A stretch of DNA of 64,000 nucleotides from the NCBI GenBank assembly GCA_963971305.1, contig OZ020306.1, positions 52,922,686 to 52,986,685 on the forward strand, read 5' to 3'. Shown here piece by piece: positions 36,945 through 49,579 of this stretch. A model generated the notes under the pieces. The model did no database searches. It was not told the DNA's origin and saw nothing but the letters and a program-made list of their open reading frames with translations. Each line of letters opens with the position of its first letter. Positions within the stretch are counted from its first letter, which is position 1. Position numbers and translations under genes: made by a program. Source of the DNA: Arcuatula senhousia. Lineage: Eukaryota; Mollusca; Bivalvia; Mytilida; Mytilidae.

Positions 36945-38856
36945 TATATATGTCCCGGGGGGGGGGGGGGGTTACTCCCTATATACCAATATACGGGATG
37001 TGCATTTTTATGGGTCCATTTTTCACAATTTTTAACATAGATTTGGTATCTTTTTTTTAGCAGTACACATAGATTTGGTACTCATTTTTTAGCTCACCTG
37101 GCCAAAGGCCAGGTGAGCTATTGCCATCACTTGGCGTCCGTCGTCGTCGTCCGTCGTCGTCGTCGTCCGTCGTCGTTAACTTTTCTTCAAACTTCTTCTC
37201 CTCTGAAACGGCTGCACAGATTCAAACCAAATTTGGTCTGGTGGTACTTTAGGGTATCCCCCACAGAATTGATGTGGGGATTTTTGATTCGTCGAAAAAC
37301 ATGGCCGCCATGGCTAAAAATAGAACATAGGGGTAAAATGCAGTTTTTTGCAAATAACTCAAAAACGGCTACAGATATCAAAATTCTGGCATAGAATAAA
37401 AGTGATCAGCACCCCAAGATCTACCTACCCTGAAATTTTGAAGAAAATCCAACAACCCATGTAGGAGTTATTGCCCTTTTTGTGGATTTTTTGCAAATTT
37501 TACACCTGTTTAGCTCAATATCTTGAAAATTATACTAGATATTTGAGAAATTTAAATTGCATATTGTTAAGCACATCAAGATCTACAAAATATGTAATAG
37601 GGTCAACGTTGTAGGACCTTTCCTTTTAGGAGTTATTGCCCTTAGAACGTCAAATTGAGCATTTTAACAGCATTTCCTCATTACATTGAAAACGTTAACT
37701 CCTCTGACACTTTAAATCCAAATGGAACCAAACTTGGTATAGTTGTTTATTAGCATTAGGTGTATAGAACTGATGTGGGGATTTTTGATTTGTCGTAAAA
37801 CATGGCCGGTGTGGCTAAAAATAGAACATAGGGGTAAAATGCAGTTTTTTGCAAATAACTCTAAAACGATGACAGATTTCAAAATTTTGATTGGAAACAA
37901 AAGTGATTAGCACCTCAAGATCTACCAGCTCTGAAATTTTGAAGAAAATCCAACAACCCATGTAGGAGTTATTGCCCTTTTTGTTGATTTTTTGCAAGTT
38001 TTGCAACTGTTTAGCTCAATATCTTGAAAACTATACAAGTTATTTGAGAAATTTAAATTGCATATTGTTAAGCGCATCAAGATCTACAAAATACGTAATA
38101 GGGTCAACGTTGTAGGACCTTTCCTTTGAGGAGTTATTGCGCTTAGAACGTCAAAATTGAGCATTTAAAAAGCATTTCCTCATTATACTGAAAACGTTAA
38201 CTCTTCTGCCACTTTAAGTCCAATTGGAACCAAACTTGGTATTATTGTTTATTAGCAATAGGTGTATAGAACTGATGTGGGGATTTTTGATTGGTTGTAA
38301 AACATGACCGCTCTGGCTAAAAATAGAACATTAGGTTAAACTGCATTTTTTCGAAAATAACTCAAAAAGGGTGCCAGATTTTTAGATTTTGATTGAGAAC
38401 AAAAGTGATCAGCACCTTAAGATCCACCATATTGTCAGATGACCCCCTTATTAATCTTATGACCCTTTCAACGTCAAAAAGATTTTGCCTAATAACCTTT
38501 ACTTCAGGCACATATGTCAGGTGAGCGATTCAGGCTCCTGGGAGCCTCTTGTTTATGTCTTACATAGGCATGAGAGTCAAAACAGAAAAGGTGCCATAGA
38601 CTTGGGCCTTTTGTGTTTTTGGGATACTTAACGAAGTTAAGATGTCAATTAAAAGTAAGAAAGAGACTTGTAATTTATTTTATAAGGCTCTAATAAATGA
38701 AAAAATCTTCGTTACATAGATATGGGTATTTGTTTGCTAATCACATAGATTTGGGTATGTTTTTGACGATTTTCTGACATAGATTCGGGTGCCAATTTCA
38801 ATCTACAAAATGCACACCCCGTCATAAAACACTAGAGTAACCCCCGGGATATATGT
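36945..38856. mobile_element. TIR element (tcccgggggttactc) interrupted by another element
   Basis: The left end atatgtcccggggg (with a 16-G run) followed by gttactcccta and the right end agagtaacccccgggatata are inverted copies, and inner blocks gggatgtgcattttta and caaaatgcacaccccgtc also pair. Between them 37085-38552 is filled by a 'gctcccaggagcc' element. The original element was therefore only about 440 bp. The repeated phrase 'acatagatttgg' occurs on both sides of the insertion. Confidence 0.75.
37085..38552 (-). mobile_element. 'gctcccaggagcc' element, copy C, minus orientation
   Basis: The left (3') end is ttttttagctcacctggcca then aaggccaggtgagc, a perfect hairpin, followed by ccatcacttggcgtccgtcg and (cgt)n. 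The right (5') end is gattcaggctcctgggagcc then tcttgt. The core has about three ~500-bp units marked 'tgcaaataactc' and 'tgttattgccctt'-like blocks. It is the same subfamily as copy D at 60250-61768 and differs from copies A and B in core sequence. Confidence 0.85.
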
Positions 38857-39745
38857 ACATGTATGAAACGATTTTATGTACATTGAAAGGCCATTATGAT
38901 TAATGAAAAGAAAATAAGAGTAAAAGCACGTCATGACTTAAAAATTATAAAAGGAGGACTCGAGTTCATCTCTGTGTTGTTTTGTTTCAATCTAAAAAAA
39001 AATGCTATTTCACAAATAATGGCCTAAAATTAAGGTAGCACCATACAAAGGTTGTTTTTAGTCCGACCATCACACTTTAAACATACATAACGTCTTATTA
39101 TTTCACCAATTTCAATAAATGAGACACCATTGGAAAGAAGAAATATTAATCTTTATGATGATACCTACATAAATAAACTACAATATAAAACAAAAGAAAT
39201 ATCTGTTCAAAAGTAAATATTTCAACATAACTGACTCGACATGAAATTAGCTCTCCCAGCATTACAAATATCTCGTTAAGCAAATTTAATCTGAATCAAC
39301 ACTGCATGACCTAAAAAACCTTCCTATCACATACCATTCTCCAATATAGCAATACTTTATGTACAAGGCTTTATTGCATAAGGGGTCACTATATTGAATG
39401 TGCCATTAAATATTTTCTAAAGCTTGAAGCAAAAATCTGAGACATGGTTTTGTTGATAATAGACCTTTGAATAACATATTCAAAAACTATCCACATTGGG
39501 GTACCCATCTGAGAGCTAAATTCGATCAAACTTTACTTTTTGTATGAAAAATGAAAGTGGAAAAAAAACCCAAAATATCAATTTCCAACTTTGAGCCCCA
39601 TTTTCTAGATCAAATAGCATCTTTCTACCATGGGAGCACTGTAGGATTCTTAGATCATCACATATCAACATCCATCCACACAAACATTAAATATAGCCCA
39701 AAATGCATAACCCCCTACATTTACTTACAAATTTGCGGGAAATAT
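38857..39745. other. Region without supported features
   Basis: AT-rich, apparently unique sequence. No coding exon or repeat ends recognised. Confidence 0.4.
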
Positions 39746-39747
39746 AT

Positions 39748-39893
39748 ATAGATTATTACACAGGGATTTCCTTATCAAGACCCATATCATTCCGAGACTC
39801 CCATATTAGGTCGAGGCAGCAGCCGAGACCTAATATGGGTCGAGGACTGGAATGATATGGGACCTGATATGGAAAACCCTGTGTCATAATCTT
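39748..39893. mobile_element. Hairpin MITE (~145 bp)
   Basis: The ends agattattacacaggga and ccctgtgtcataatctt are inverted copies. Inner pairs are cccatatcattcc with ggaatgatatggg, and cccatattaggtc with gacctaatatggg, so almost the whole element folds into one long hairpin with a loop gaggcagcagccga. Non-coding. Confidence 0.85.
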
Positions 39894-40010
39894 TTTATCA
39901 TACATTTTCAGCAAACAAATAAAAATAAATAGCAGACGATATAAATATACTGTGACGTCTAATTTCAAAGTGAGATTCTAGACCTTGATATGGCATATTT
40001 GCCCACTTTT

Positions 40011-40315
40011 AGTTTAAACATATTTTATTTATCCTGGATTGGGCTTAATGCTTATGTAAATCCCTCTCCAGCTAGCAGCTTGCGAGTGTGGCCTTTGCAG
40101 CGGCCCTCATTGAGCCTACTCTAGATCTTATCGAACTCTACAAAGGGGTCTTTAACGTGCATGGGGTATTGCTCTCCACATACACGTGACAACCTTTTTC
40201 GTCCCTTCCGAAGGACTAGCAACGTTCCTCGAGACCATCCTTGCGAATGGTGTCAAGAGAGAGTCGGAAAATTGGTTCATGAAATTTTCACCCCGGACGA
40301 GGATCGAACCACAAA
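40011..40315 (-). mobile_element. 5'-truncated tRNA-derived SINE with 9-bp target duplication
   Basis: It matches the SINE at 12622-12975 in the body (ctggattgggcttaatgctt, 'ttgcagcggccctcattgag', 'tctttaacgtgcatggggta', 'gagaccatcc'), but the alignment stops inside the tRNA-like head at gaggatcgaaccac. The sequence cccactttt flanks it at 40002-40010 and 40316-40324. The truncated end is the 5' end, as expected for interrupted reverse transcription. Confidence 0.85.
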
Positions 40316-40324
40316 CCCACTTTT

Positions 40325-41594
40325 GTGAACGCGAGGTCTTGATAAGGCCATATTTGCCCACTTTTGTGCACGCGAGGGCTTGATACGGCAAAAAAAAGTC
40401 CCTTGTCAAGATATGGAAGGTAAATTTATGGTTGTTACACACGGACAAATTAAAAGGGTATGATAAAACATCATATTGACCTTATCTCAGGTCAGTTGTT
40501 TACTATAAAGGGCAAGACTCCTCATGGTTCCACTATAATTGATTGTCTATCTTATTATTTCTCTTCAAATGACTTGTCAACAGTCACTTTTTTGTCAACA
40601 GTCAATAAACTTTCCAGCTGTAATAGATTAGCCCTACTTTCATGGTTTACTGACAGCTTAAAATATATGTGCCTTTGTTTTGATTATTTAATTATCACCA
40701 TAGGTTATTAATTATAAGGTGTACTGAAAATATTTTTGCACCATTTGAAAAGGGGTATTTAGTAGTATTTTAACAGGTATAAATAAAAATTTTGATAAAA
40801 TTTAAGCACTTTTGTATGATGCTACCTTATTCTACTGTTTGATGGAAATTGTATTTTTTACCCGGAAAAATAACCCTTTCTGATATATTATATGGTGGTA
40901 ATAATAATACGTAAAACTATGATATATTTTTTAGAAAAAAAACACTTTCTTAATCATTACACAGAAGCAATCAAATATTTATTTTAAAAAGTAGCGTCAA
41001 AACCTCAAATGCCCTCTCAATAAGCAACATGTAACAACATGAAGAATCCGACAAGATGATGATTTTACAAAATATAGTAACTATACGTATATCTACATAA
41101 TCTTGAGATCTTTTTGCGTTACCACTGAAGCGAAGAATGTCGAAGTAAGTTTATCATCAATTTACTACAGTCGTTTTATCTGTGCTTGTGATCTATTACC
41201 TTCCATTTTATTTCCATCTAAATGACATTTTAAGTGTATGAAATGTATACACCTGAGGGGACTTTAAGATAATTGAAAATAAATTGTTCAGTAGCTGACA
41301 ATGTGATCTAAAGACGCCCCCTAATGAAATATGAAGTTGACTACACCAAAAAAAAAATATAAATTTATGGAAATTTAAACTGCTTTAACAAGTGTTATTG
41401 TTGTTTGGTCTAAATGATTTTATCCAATATTCTTTCAATAATTTTGGTTTTGGATAAAATGGTACACATTTAACCCCAGGTAGCTGCAAAGTGTATTCAA
41501 GCTTAATAGGATACTGACTTCCAAATCTGGTTACTTCTATATCTGTGTAACACAGACATATCAAATTTATTGAATTTTGGTACAGGTTTGCTTC
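40325..41594. other. Region without supported features
   Basis: It begins with a ~40-bp direct repeat (ccatatttgcccactttt then gtgcacgcgagg) also present left of the SINE, then AT-rich sequence with no gene or element that I can recognise. Confidence 0.4.
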
Positions 41595-41596
41595 CT

Positions 41597-41880
41597 TTAA
41601 TGGGGGGTTTCCAGGAAAAGAAAATAATGAGATGTGGAATAAGTGTACGCGACACAGCCCACAATCAAGCGGCAATTCAGAAAAAAACACAATGGACAAC
41701 TGCAAGTAGCCTTCAACCGTAGGCCAGAAGGTGCTGCTCGTGTTTCTGCAATTGGCCTATGGTCTAAATAAATTGCATATAGTTCAAATCCAGTTTTGAA
41801 ATAGTCACAGACAGACCCACTTCTTAAACAAGAAACAGAAAACATCAAAAAGACAAGTACAAACGAAAGCTTTGTATAAA
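41597..41880. repeat. ~260-bp dispersed repeat, copy 1
   Basis: Colinear with 45890-46140: aaaataatgagatgtgga, 'aagtgtacgc', 'acacaatggacaact', 'tatggtctaaataaa', 'ttcttaaacaag' and 'aaaagacaagtacaa'. Same orientation. No TIRs identified. Confidence 0.8.
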
Positions 41881-42311
41881 CTACATGTACAAATCCTCTC
41901 CGGAAAATGTTCTATGTTTAGCCTGCTCCCAAACATAATGACGTTTTCTTCCCGCAAGTCATGTTACCTCAAAACCTCGATATTTCCATTATGATTTATT
42001 GTGTGATTGGGAACTAGAGGACATATACTCTTCAAGAGGTTACAGTTAAGGTAAATTGTGTGGTAGCCTCCAACCATTTCCAAGTTTGATTGCTTTAAGA
42101 GGGGCCTTGATTTGGTAGTTCCTATCATTAACTAATGCTCCACTCGTGCATACAAAGTTTTTTTTTTGGTCTCGACACTGATTAACTTTGAATCATAATT
42201 CTCTTCTATTTCAATACGCTCATAATACAAATCACTATAAATCCAATTATCTAAATTTATAGACTGGTCCCCGCTCGTAATATTCAGTATGCTACACATA
42301 TACAAATATAT

Positions 42312-42438
42312 ATTTCAAAATGGGCGGTATTGCTCACGCTCAAGAGCCCAAGCAGATCTAGGTTCAACTACATCTTCCTGTAGATCTCTGTACAATTAAC
42401 GCTTGTAATTCAGTTACTGGATTCCGCCCATTTCAAAA
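42312..42438. mobile_element. Possible short hairpin MITE
   Basis: The ends tttcaaaatgggcgg and ccgcccatttcaaaa are close inverted copies, and an inner agatctaggttcaact/tgtagatct pair strengthens the fold. It is about 127 bp with no target duplication seen. Confidence 0.5.
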
Positions 42439-43012
42439 CATTTTATTGATCAATGCTCCATAATTGAAGACGCTTCCAGGTAGCGGAAATGGCCGAATGT
42501 TTCCAAATACTAATCGGAATCTTTCTAGTATGTGTTCATTTGAACCTGTAATCGTTACTTATAATCATGTTCTAAATTGCAGATAAACAGTACAGGCTGA
42601 TCGCCGATTTGAATCTGTGTTTAGTCATGATTATTCGTGAACTTATACTATTTTAATAATGCAAAACATTTCCCATCTTAAAATAAACTGATCTTCAACC
42701 GTTTTGTTCCATTATGGAACAACATCGGGATGTACCTTGTCGATAAATAAACTGGACCACCTGTTTTCGATTGCTTATCCAGCGCTACATACAACAGGAA
42801 AGGGGTAATAAATCGGGTATGATTTTAGGCCCGATTTTATCTCCGCCATTGTTCGTGGTGGCCGTATTACCATACTGGGCTTATCAATCGTATGAAAATC
42901 GTGTTAGAGATTTCTTTAGATAAAATTCATTATCACGAAATTAACACCTACTTCTCATGTCTTTCTTACTAATTAAGTTACAAACATCTGAAAGATCCAC
43001 TTAATTTTATCA

Positions 43013-43680
43013 ATCAATCAATAAACTTTATTTAAAGTCGGCAAGTTAAATAACAACAAACATAAGCTCTTAGAAGGAATGGGGAGGATGCTGACAGGTC
43101 TGTAGTTATTTTTCAGGAAAGGATCGCTCTTCTTAAAAATTGGTGTGACCTGTGCCTTCTTCAGCCTGTCCGGAAAAGAACAACTGTCAATAGAAAAATT
43201 ATCAAATCAGTGATAGGTTTTACAATAGATGGTTTACATTTGTTTTATTAATTTAACAGATAATTTGTCAACACCTGTAGCTAGTATGTTAAAAATTAAA
43301 ACTATTGCTCATAAAGGACTTCTGATTAATTTTTTGCAGACTAGGATGGTTGTCTTTATCAAAATTATATTCTTTACCAATGTCCTTTGCCACATTTACA
43401 AAAAAATTATTAAAAACTTCTGAAACCTCTTCATTATTTGATAAAACTGAGTCATTTTCTTTTAAAATAATCTTTGTATCAGATTTTAAGCCCTTGTTTG
43501 AAAAATATGGCTTAATGGTTTGCCAAAAATCTTTTTGCTTATATCCATCAGTACATCTTTCAATAAAATACTTGTTTTCTGACTTTCGTTTGAGTTTGTT
43601 AACTAAATTTCTTCTAGTTCTATATTTTTCCCATGATTTTGAATTTCTATCTTTCAAAAATTTAGAGTGATACATTTTTT
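43013..43680 (-). pseudogene. LINE ORF2 fragment, internally deleted
   Basis: The minus strand encodes the linker before reverse transcriptase: WEKYRTRRNLVNKLKR, DFWQTIKPYFSNKG, EVSEVFNNFFVNVAKDIG. After stops it continues ATGVDKLSVKLIKQM and FPDRLKKAQVTPIFKKSDP, then NNYRPVSILP, the first conserved blocks of the RT domain. RT is cut off shortly after this, and the sequence runs into aataaagtttattgattgat, a LINE-like 3' end with a (ttga)n tail, at about 43013-43035. So most of the RT body is missing while both flanks are present. Stops and frame changes make it a dead copy. Endonuclease is absent on the 5' side (right). Confidence 0.8.
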
Positions 43681-44405
43681 TCTCATATATTGCTCATAAT
43701 TAGAAGTTTATCAGCTTATAATTAGCATCAATTAAAAGACTGCAGGGACAGGATAATATGCAACATATTTTTCTAGCCAATCAAAATTAGAGATTCGTTA
43801 CCCCTTATCTGTTGTATTTTACAATGCAACAGAAGTTCAGTTTAGTCGATAAAATAATTTGATAAATGCGTGCGACACAACCTAAATGTATCAACAGTAA
43901 CTTGTAACAGTAACAGTAACAGTAACTTCAAAATTACGCAACTAATATATTAGTTTAATATTGTTGTGGTCTTGTCAACTACATTTTGTTTGTGACTTTT
44001 CGTCATTGTTATTTATGAAGGTATATACTAGTATATTAATTTATTTTTAAAACTCAATATATTCCATTTATTTTTGTAACTATTTTTTACTGGTTCAGTC
44101 CATTATGGAGCATCAAACACCGATGCTTTGCGGATCGATTACACAGGCACTTGTTTGATTACCCTGAGAAAATCATTGTCTCAGGTTCAAGTTACTCAAG
44201 TAAAAGAGACGCGAGACTACACTACACGGGTACCTTAATTTCAATTTTGTATTTCACATGTTTAAGATAATTGAAATAAAATCGGAAAGAATATAAAAAA
44301 GCTCATGTTAATTCTTCTCAGCAATGATGCACTGATGTTTGAATCTACCGAAATTTAAGTCTTTTTCTTCCGCTTATATGTATACAATTAAATATTCACT
44401 TGTGT
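43681..44405. other. Region without supported features
   Basis: AT-rich. A short (cagtaa)n run lies at 43900-43926. Nothing else recognised. Confidence 0.4.
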
Positions 44406-44410
44406 TTAAT

Positions 44411-44786
44411 ATGGAGTAGGCATTGCCTAAATGCGAGCATAGCTAAAAGGGACTACGTTTTGTTTATACAATGTATTTGGGGCGAGATGGTATGGGGCGA
44501 TTAAGCTTCGAGACACATTAGTTTCGTACGTGCATATTACCAAGACGAAACGAGCAGTTTATGTGTATTTATTATTTTAAGAATATTATTTTCTTGTAAA
44601 AAGCGCAATTTATTATTTTTTTAAGCATTATTTCTTTTCTTATAAATTATTTTAACATTCACTCCGGTCCTGTAAAAATAATAACCCTTTCCGGACCATA
44701 AAAAATCTAAATCAGCATTAGCAAATTTCTCGCGGAAACAAATACCGTAGAGCTCTCCGCTTGCGAGCTATGCTCGCTATAAATGA
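44411..44786 (+). mobile_element. 'gcgagcatagc' MITE-like copy with internal deletion
   Basis: It starts tggagtaggcattgcctaaa then tgcgagcatagctaaaaggg and ends tgcgagctatgctcgctat. Compared with 30778-31305 it lacks about 135 bp between ttatacaatg and atttggggcgagatgg. The rest is nearly identical. Confidence 0.85.
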
Positions 44787-45675
44787 TCATAATTATCTGT
44801 TACAGTAACAGGATAAAACCCTTCATTAAAATTTTTTTTAAAGGCAATTGTTAAAGTTCAGTGAGCTCCAGGAAGGGGATAGAGGGGTGAATTTATTTTA
44901 TAACTGTACAAACATGACACAAGCCCGTGTGAAATAGGTACACTCTACACCATGTTATTAACTTTCATCAAGAAAAAAAAATAAATGGCGAGCAAGCTTT
45001 TTTGGAAAGAGTAAACTTGTTGTCATTAGACTTCAATCTTACCAACGCATTATGCATACTTTTTGAACGACTATTCAATTGTGGAACCAGTAATGGATAA
45101 AGACAGAAGGCTGCCTTAATACTTCGGCTGGTTACCAAATTCATTCTCGATACCACTTGACAGGTCAAATTGTCATCAATACCCTCAAGATATAAACCTG
45201 ACTATACAATTTTTTAATACCTTAAATGGTTGAACGGCCAAATAATAGATAAATGATTTGAATTTAACATTTTTGAAAGCAATTTTGTTTCGCTACTATT
45301 TTGTAAGACAATGGAAAAATAATTGATTCCAAGCATCTTGGAGGGGAATGTAATTTTAAAATTAAAGATTATTTATCCGTCTAAGTAACACGAGGTATAA
45401 CTGCATATCGTTAACTTAGGAAATCTGAAGACAATCCAAAACATTTTACCTGGCATGATTTTAAACAAAGAAAAGGACAATAGGCAAAAATCACAGACAA
45501 CAGCCTATTTTAATTTGTTGTCTACCATTTCATCCTACTGCCATCTTCTAAAAAAAACATGCACCGAAGTTTTTGTTGGACTGTCTTTTAATTTTCAGTG
45601 TTATACGATAGTCATGCTCCGTCCATATTAAGATCACCTCTCAGGGGGTGTTCGAGTCCCGCTTATGATTTACAA
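44787..45675. other. Region without supported features
   Basis: AT-rich, apparently unique; no gene or repeat ends recognised. Confidence 0.4.
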
Positions 45676-46715
45676 ACTAGTGATGTGACCACTAATAGTA
45701 TGTCTCGCCTGTCGGCACCACTGTGAAACTGATTCACATCTACATGCGTTTATCTAGGCCGTTCGAACACCACAACTTCAAGTGTCTGCATACTAAATAT
45801 CTGATAACTAGGTATAATATTTTTCAAGTAATTCATTTTCCACTTATGTCTAACAAAGATGTTTACAACAGGGAAAAGGGCCTAAGTTCATAGAAAATAA
45901 TGAGATGTGGAAAAAGTGTACGCAACAAGCAGCAATTTAGAAAACCACAATGGACAACCACCAGCAGTCTTGAACGAGGCATGTTGGCGCTGCTTGCGGT
46001 TCTGCAACTGAACCATGGTCTAAATAAAATGCAGATATAATTCAAATAATTCAAATCCAGCACTGAAATAGTCACATTTATACACCCTTCTTAAACAAGG
46101 AAAGAAAACACCAAAAAGACAAGTACAACCAAAGCTTTGACAAAGATCCCTGGCTGGCTTAGGACAGCCAAATATAAAATAAGCGGTGTTAAACTAGTTT
46201 TTTTGGGCCCAACCTTCTCCCTATCAATATTCCCAGACAAAGCATAAACAAATAAAAATCAAATCGATCAAAGTTCAATTTCATTAGAGGGAACCTTAGA
46301 CAAAAGACAACAAGAACAAACGAACGGACAGTAACGAACTCTCTAGAGAACACTCGCTGTTACGGACAGCTATAGCTGAGAATCATCAATCGACTGAAGT
46401 AAAAAAAATCAAAAATATCGATTTTAAATACGACATAGCACTTCAAACAATAATTTCTTTGGGAGTGTCATCACACAAAACCGATATGCTTGATTGTTGA
46501 AGCATGAAAATGGGGTCAAAGGTCTTAAGGCATGGTGCTAGTTGTATAGACCACAACCCACGTTGTCTAGCTACATGTACTAGTAATTCATTTTCCACAA
46601 AAGTCTTACAAAGAAGTTTTTGACACGAAAAAAGTCCAAGGAAGCATGAAAATAGGGTCAAGGTCACATGGTCACATGATGCCAGTTGTGCAGATCACAA
46701 CCCCAACTGTCTGTA
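45676..46715. mobile_element. Interrupted copy 4 of the 'tgtctcgcctgc' element
   Basis: The left end tgatgtgaccactaatagta then tgtctcgcctgtcggcacca matches the other copies. The core resumes at 46497-46715 with gaaaatggggtcaaaggtc, 'tccacaaaagtcttacaaa' and 'caactgtctgtata'. The dispersed repeat at 45890-46140 and other sequence lie between. The right end with gcaggcgagaca was not found. Confidence 0.65.
45890..46140. repeat. ~250-bp dispersed repeat, copy 2
   Basis: Colinear with 41597-41880 (see that entry), with more substitutions. It lies inside the 'tgtctcgcctgc' element copy 4. Confidence 0.75.
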
Positions 46716-46812
46716 TATAACGGTGGCTCGTAAAAAGAACTGTTTAGTAGGTAAACAACATTTAAAAGGTAAAATCCAAATAAAAAATCACAATAAAAGG
46801 TAATAAAAAAAG

Positions 46813-47895
46813 CATGATACGACCGCAACATGTTGAACCCTGTAGGTTTTAGGCCCAATATGGATAGTCAATTGCTATGGACACATGAAGCCCGTGGACT
46901 GACCAACTTTTTTGATGCATGCAGCCTTTGGTGGACTTTCCACCCATATTTCACAAGGAATTTATTTTTATTTTTCAAAGCAGACAGAAATAAATTACAA
47001 TTACAAAAATATTACCCTTTTAGCCCCTAATTAAGGGTATCTTCTACCTTTCATTTTGGCCCCTTATGGCAATAAGGGGTAGGAGAGTGTCACAAAATTA
47101 TTATTATTCCTCAAATTGTAAATTCATCAATTGACAAGAATTTATTAGCAAGAAAAAAATTGAAATCGGACAACAAATAAAAGTTTCAATTTTGGCCCTT
47201 TTTGGCTCCTATAATATCATAATGGAAAAAAGGGGAAGTTTCAATAATTCATCCTCTGTTTTGTATTGACTACTTGACAAGACTAAACATGCAACAACAA
47301 AAATTCAAAATCGGACCAGAAATAAAAAAGTTAATTTTTTGCCCCTTTTTGGGTCCCTTTTTTGTAAATGAAAAAATGGTGGACCCCCAAAATCAATACC
47401 AATATGGTAACTAAAGACATATCATTGTCAAATTTCATAACAATTGGCCAACCAGAATTTAAGTTATTGTGGGAACAAATAAAATATTTGATCTTTTTTT
47501 TCCCCCTTTGGGCCCCTTATCTCTAAACGAATAAAGGGGTGGACCACCTAAATCAGTCCCATTCATCCATTTTATGGTATAAAACATTATTGTAAAATTT
47601 CACAGCATTTGGTTAACCAGAACAAACATAAAAGTAACGGTTTAGCCCCTTTTTGGCCCCTTATTTCTAAACAAAAGGTGGGACTCCCAAAATCAATCCA
47701 ATCCACCCTTTTATAGTAAGGAACATCATTGTAAAATTTCATAAGAATTGGATAACTAGAACTAAAGTTATTGTGGGAACACTAAAAGTTAACAGACACT
47801 TGAACGACACAGAGTGAGACGCAGACGATGACAACGACGATACATGAAGCATCATACCATTATACGTCCGCAAGTTTTTTGCGGTCGTATAAATA
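46813..47895. mobile_element. 'cgaccgcaa' element, ~1.1 kb
   Basis: The left end catgatacgaccgcaacatg and the right end ttttttgcggtcgtataaat pair as imperfect inverted ends around cgaccgca/tgcggtcg. The interior has ~150-190-bp diverged units, each with 'ggcccctt' plus 'aaatttcataacaattgg'-like blocks, and a (gac)-rich stretch before the right end. A truncated relative is at 9265-9700. Confidence 0.65.
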
Positions 47896-48221
47896 TTGAT
47901 AAAAAAATAAAAGATGCCCAAATTTTCGAAATTCAATTCCTTTCCCAGGGGCTATAGACACATCGACTGACGAGAACCGAATGGCGAGTACAGATAACTG
48001 AACACCAACAGGAAAAGGGGAGAGATGGGTAGGGACTGAAAAAACATACAATGATGATGAGAAATATATGTAGGTGGTGTGAAAAACAAAGGAATAGTAA
48101 ATGTGAAGACCACTTGAAAAGGGGGAGATATGGTGGTCTATATATTAGCCAAGATTTATACTAATGTCATACACCAGCGTGTTAAAAATATGTTCTAAAA
48201 CGTCGGCACGCGTTGGCTAAA

Positions 48222-49420
48222 ACGTTATGGGTGTAGGTAATCATCAGTTCGAGTTCGAGTCAGAGTTTAAGTTCGAGTTAAAGTTTGAGTTAAAACTCTA
48301 AACAGTGATTTTCATGGCAATAATCGAGTTACGACTCGAGTTCGAGTTAAAGATCGAGTAACAGATGGAGTTATAGTTCGAGTTACCAAAAGAGTTTGAT
48401 ATTTATTTTAGCACACTTTCATTATTATTTATCTTTACACGCTGCTGCATGGAACCAGCAATTTACTTTGAGACAAAGTTCAAGACAATAAATTTTGCTA
48501 AGCTTGCAATTGACGCGCGTTTCGCCTATAGGTATTCAAGACTCGTCAGAGCCGTTGCTCTACACAAACATTAAATATGCCGAACAAAATGTGAAACTAC
48601 AGCTCGTTTTGCCACCTTGTCTCTCACAGAAGCGACATATATACACATACATATCCCTATCATTCCTCATCGCAGCTTCGTCGCCAACATCCAGTATAAA
48701 TAAAAAAAAAGCAAACAATATTTTGATATTCAAAGTCAAAAGACGGGAATACCAGCGTGTGGGCCCAGTACCGGGGCATATGTATACCAAGTTTTATTAT
48801 ACCTCGGAGTCCGCCTGTTAATTAGCCGAGGGTTATAGTCATGGGGGGGTCTGTTCGACCTTTCTCCTAATATACATATCGCTTATCAGTGGATTTTAAT
48901 GAAACTTTTACACAATGTTATGACATGAAGATGCTCATAACCTTTTTTTATTTTTATTTTGGGGGGTTTCTCATAGCAAAAAAATCGGACAACAAGTTGA
49001 ACCTATCTCTTATTCGCAACTCCTGCTAAACCCCTAAATAAATTTTCATGGACATTCGATTGCCCCAAATGGTACACATTTGCTTCTTGCACACAATCTT
49101 TGTGACATTACGTAAATATGCGCATTCATGGTGGTTTTTAATCATAGATATATATTTATAAAAAGGGGAATATTGCAAGGCGACAATCTAAAAAAGTTAT
49201 AAGTTAAATGTTTGTCAAAATTCATGTTATTCCGCTAAAAATAAATATCGTTGTGTGTAACTCGAACTCTAACTCGATCTGTAACTCGAACTTTTACTCG
49301 AACTCGAGTCGTAACTCGATTATTGCCATAAAAATATCTGTTTCCAGTTAGCTCAAATTTCAACTCGAACTCTAACTCGAACTCTAACTTTAACCCGTAC
49401 TCGAACACAAAACGTTATAG
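48222..49420. mobile_element. Foldback-type element with 'cgagtt' arrays as inverted arms
   Basis: The left arm (48246-48395) is a degenerate array of (c/a)gagtt hexamers. The right arm (49257-49406) is the inverted counterpart (aactcg). Both arms share a unique phrase, caataatcgagttacgactc then gagttcgagt, in matching inverted position, so the arms are true inverted copies. The 860-bp interior has no coding signal. Ends near aaacgttatgg and aaacgttata are approximate. Confidence 0.75.
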
Positions 49421-49579
49421 TGCAGGGCCTTAAACAGATACAAAAAAGCGAGAAATGCTGTTTTTTTTTAATTCATACATAGAGCATATACCATGCCATG
49501 AAAAGATGGCGCCTATCTTTTCTAAAAGCACCTTGGTTATCTCTAAGAATATGGGTATATGGGAAGTTTATATATTAGG

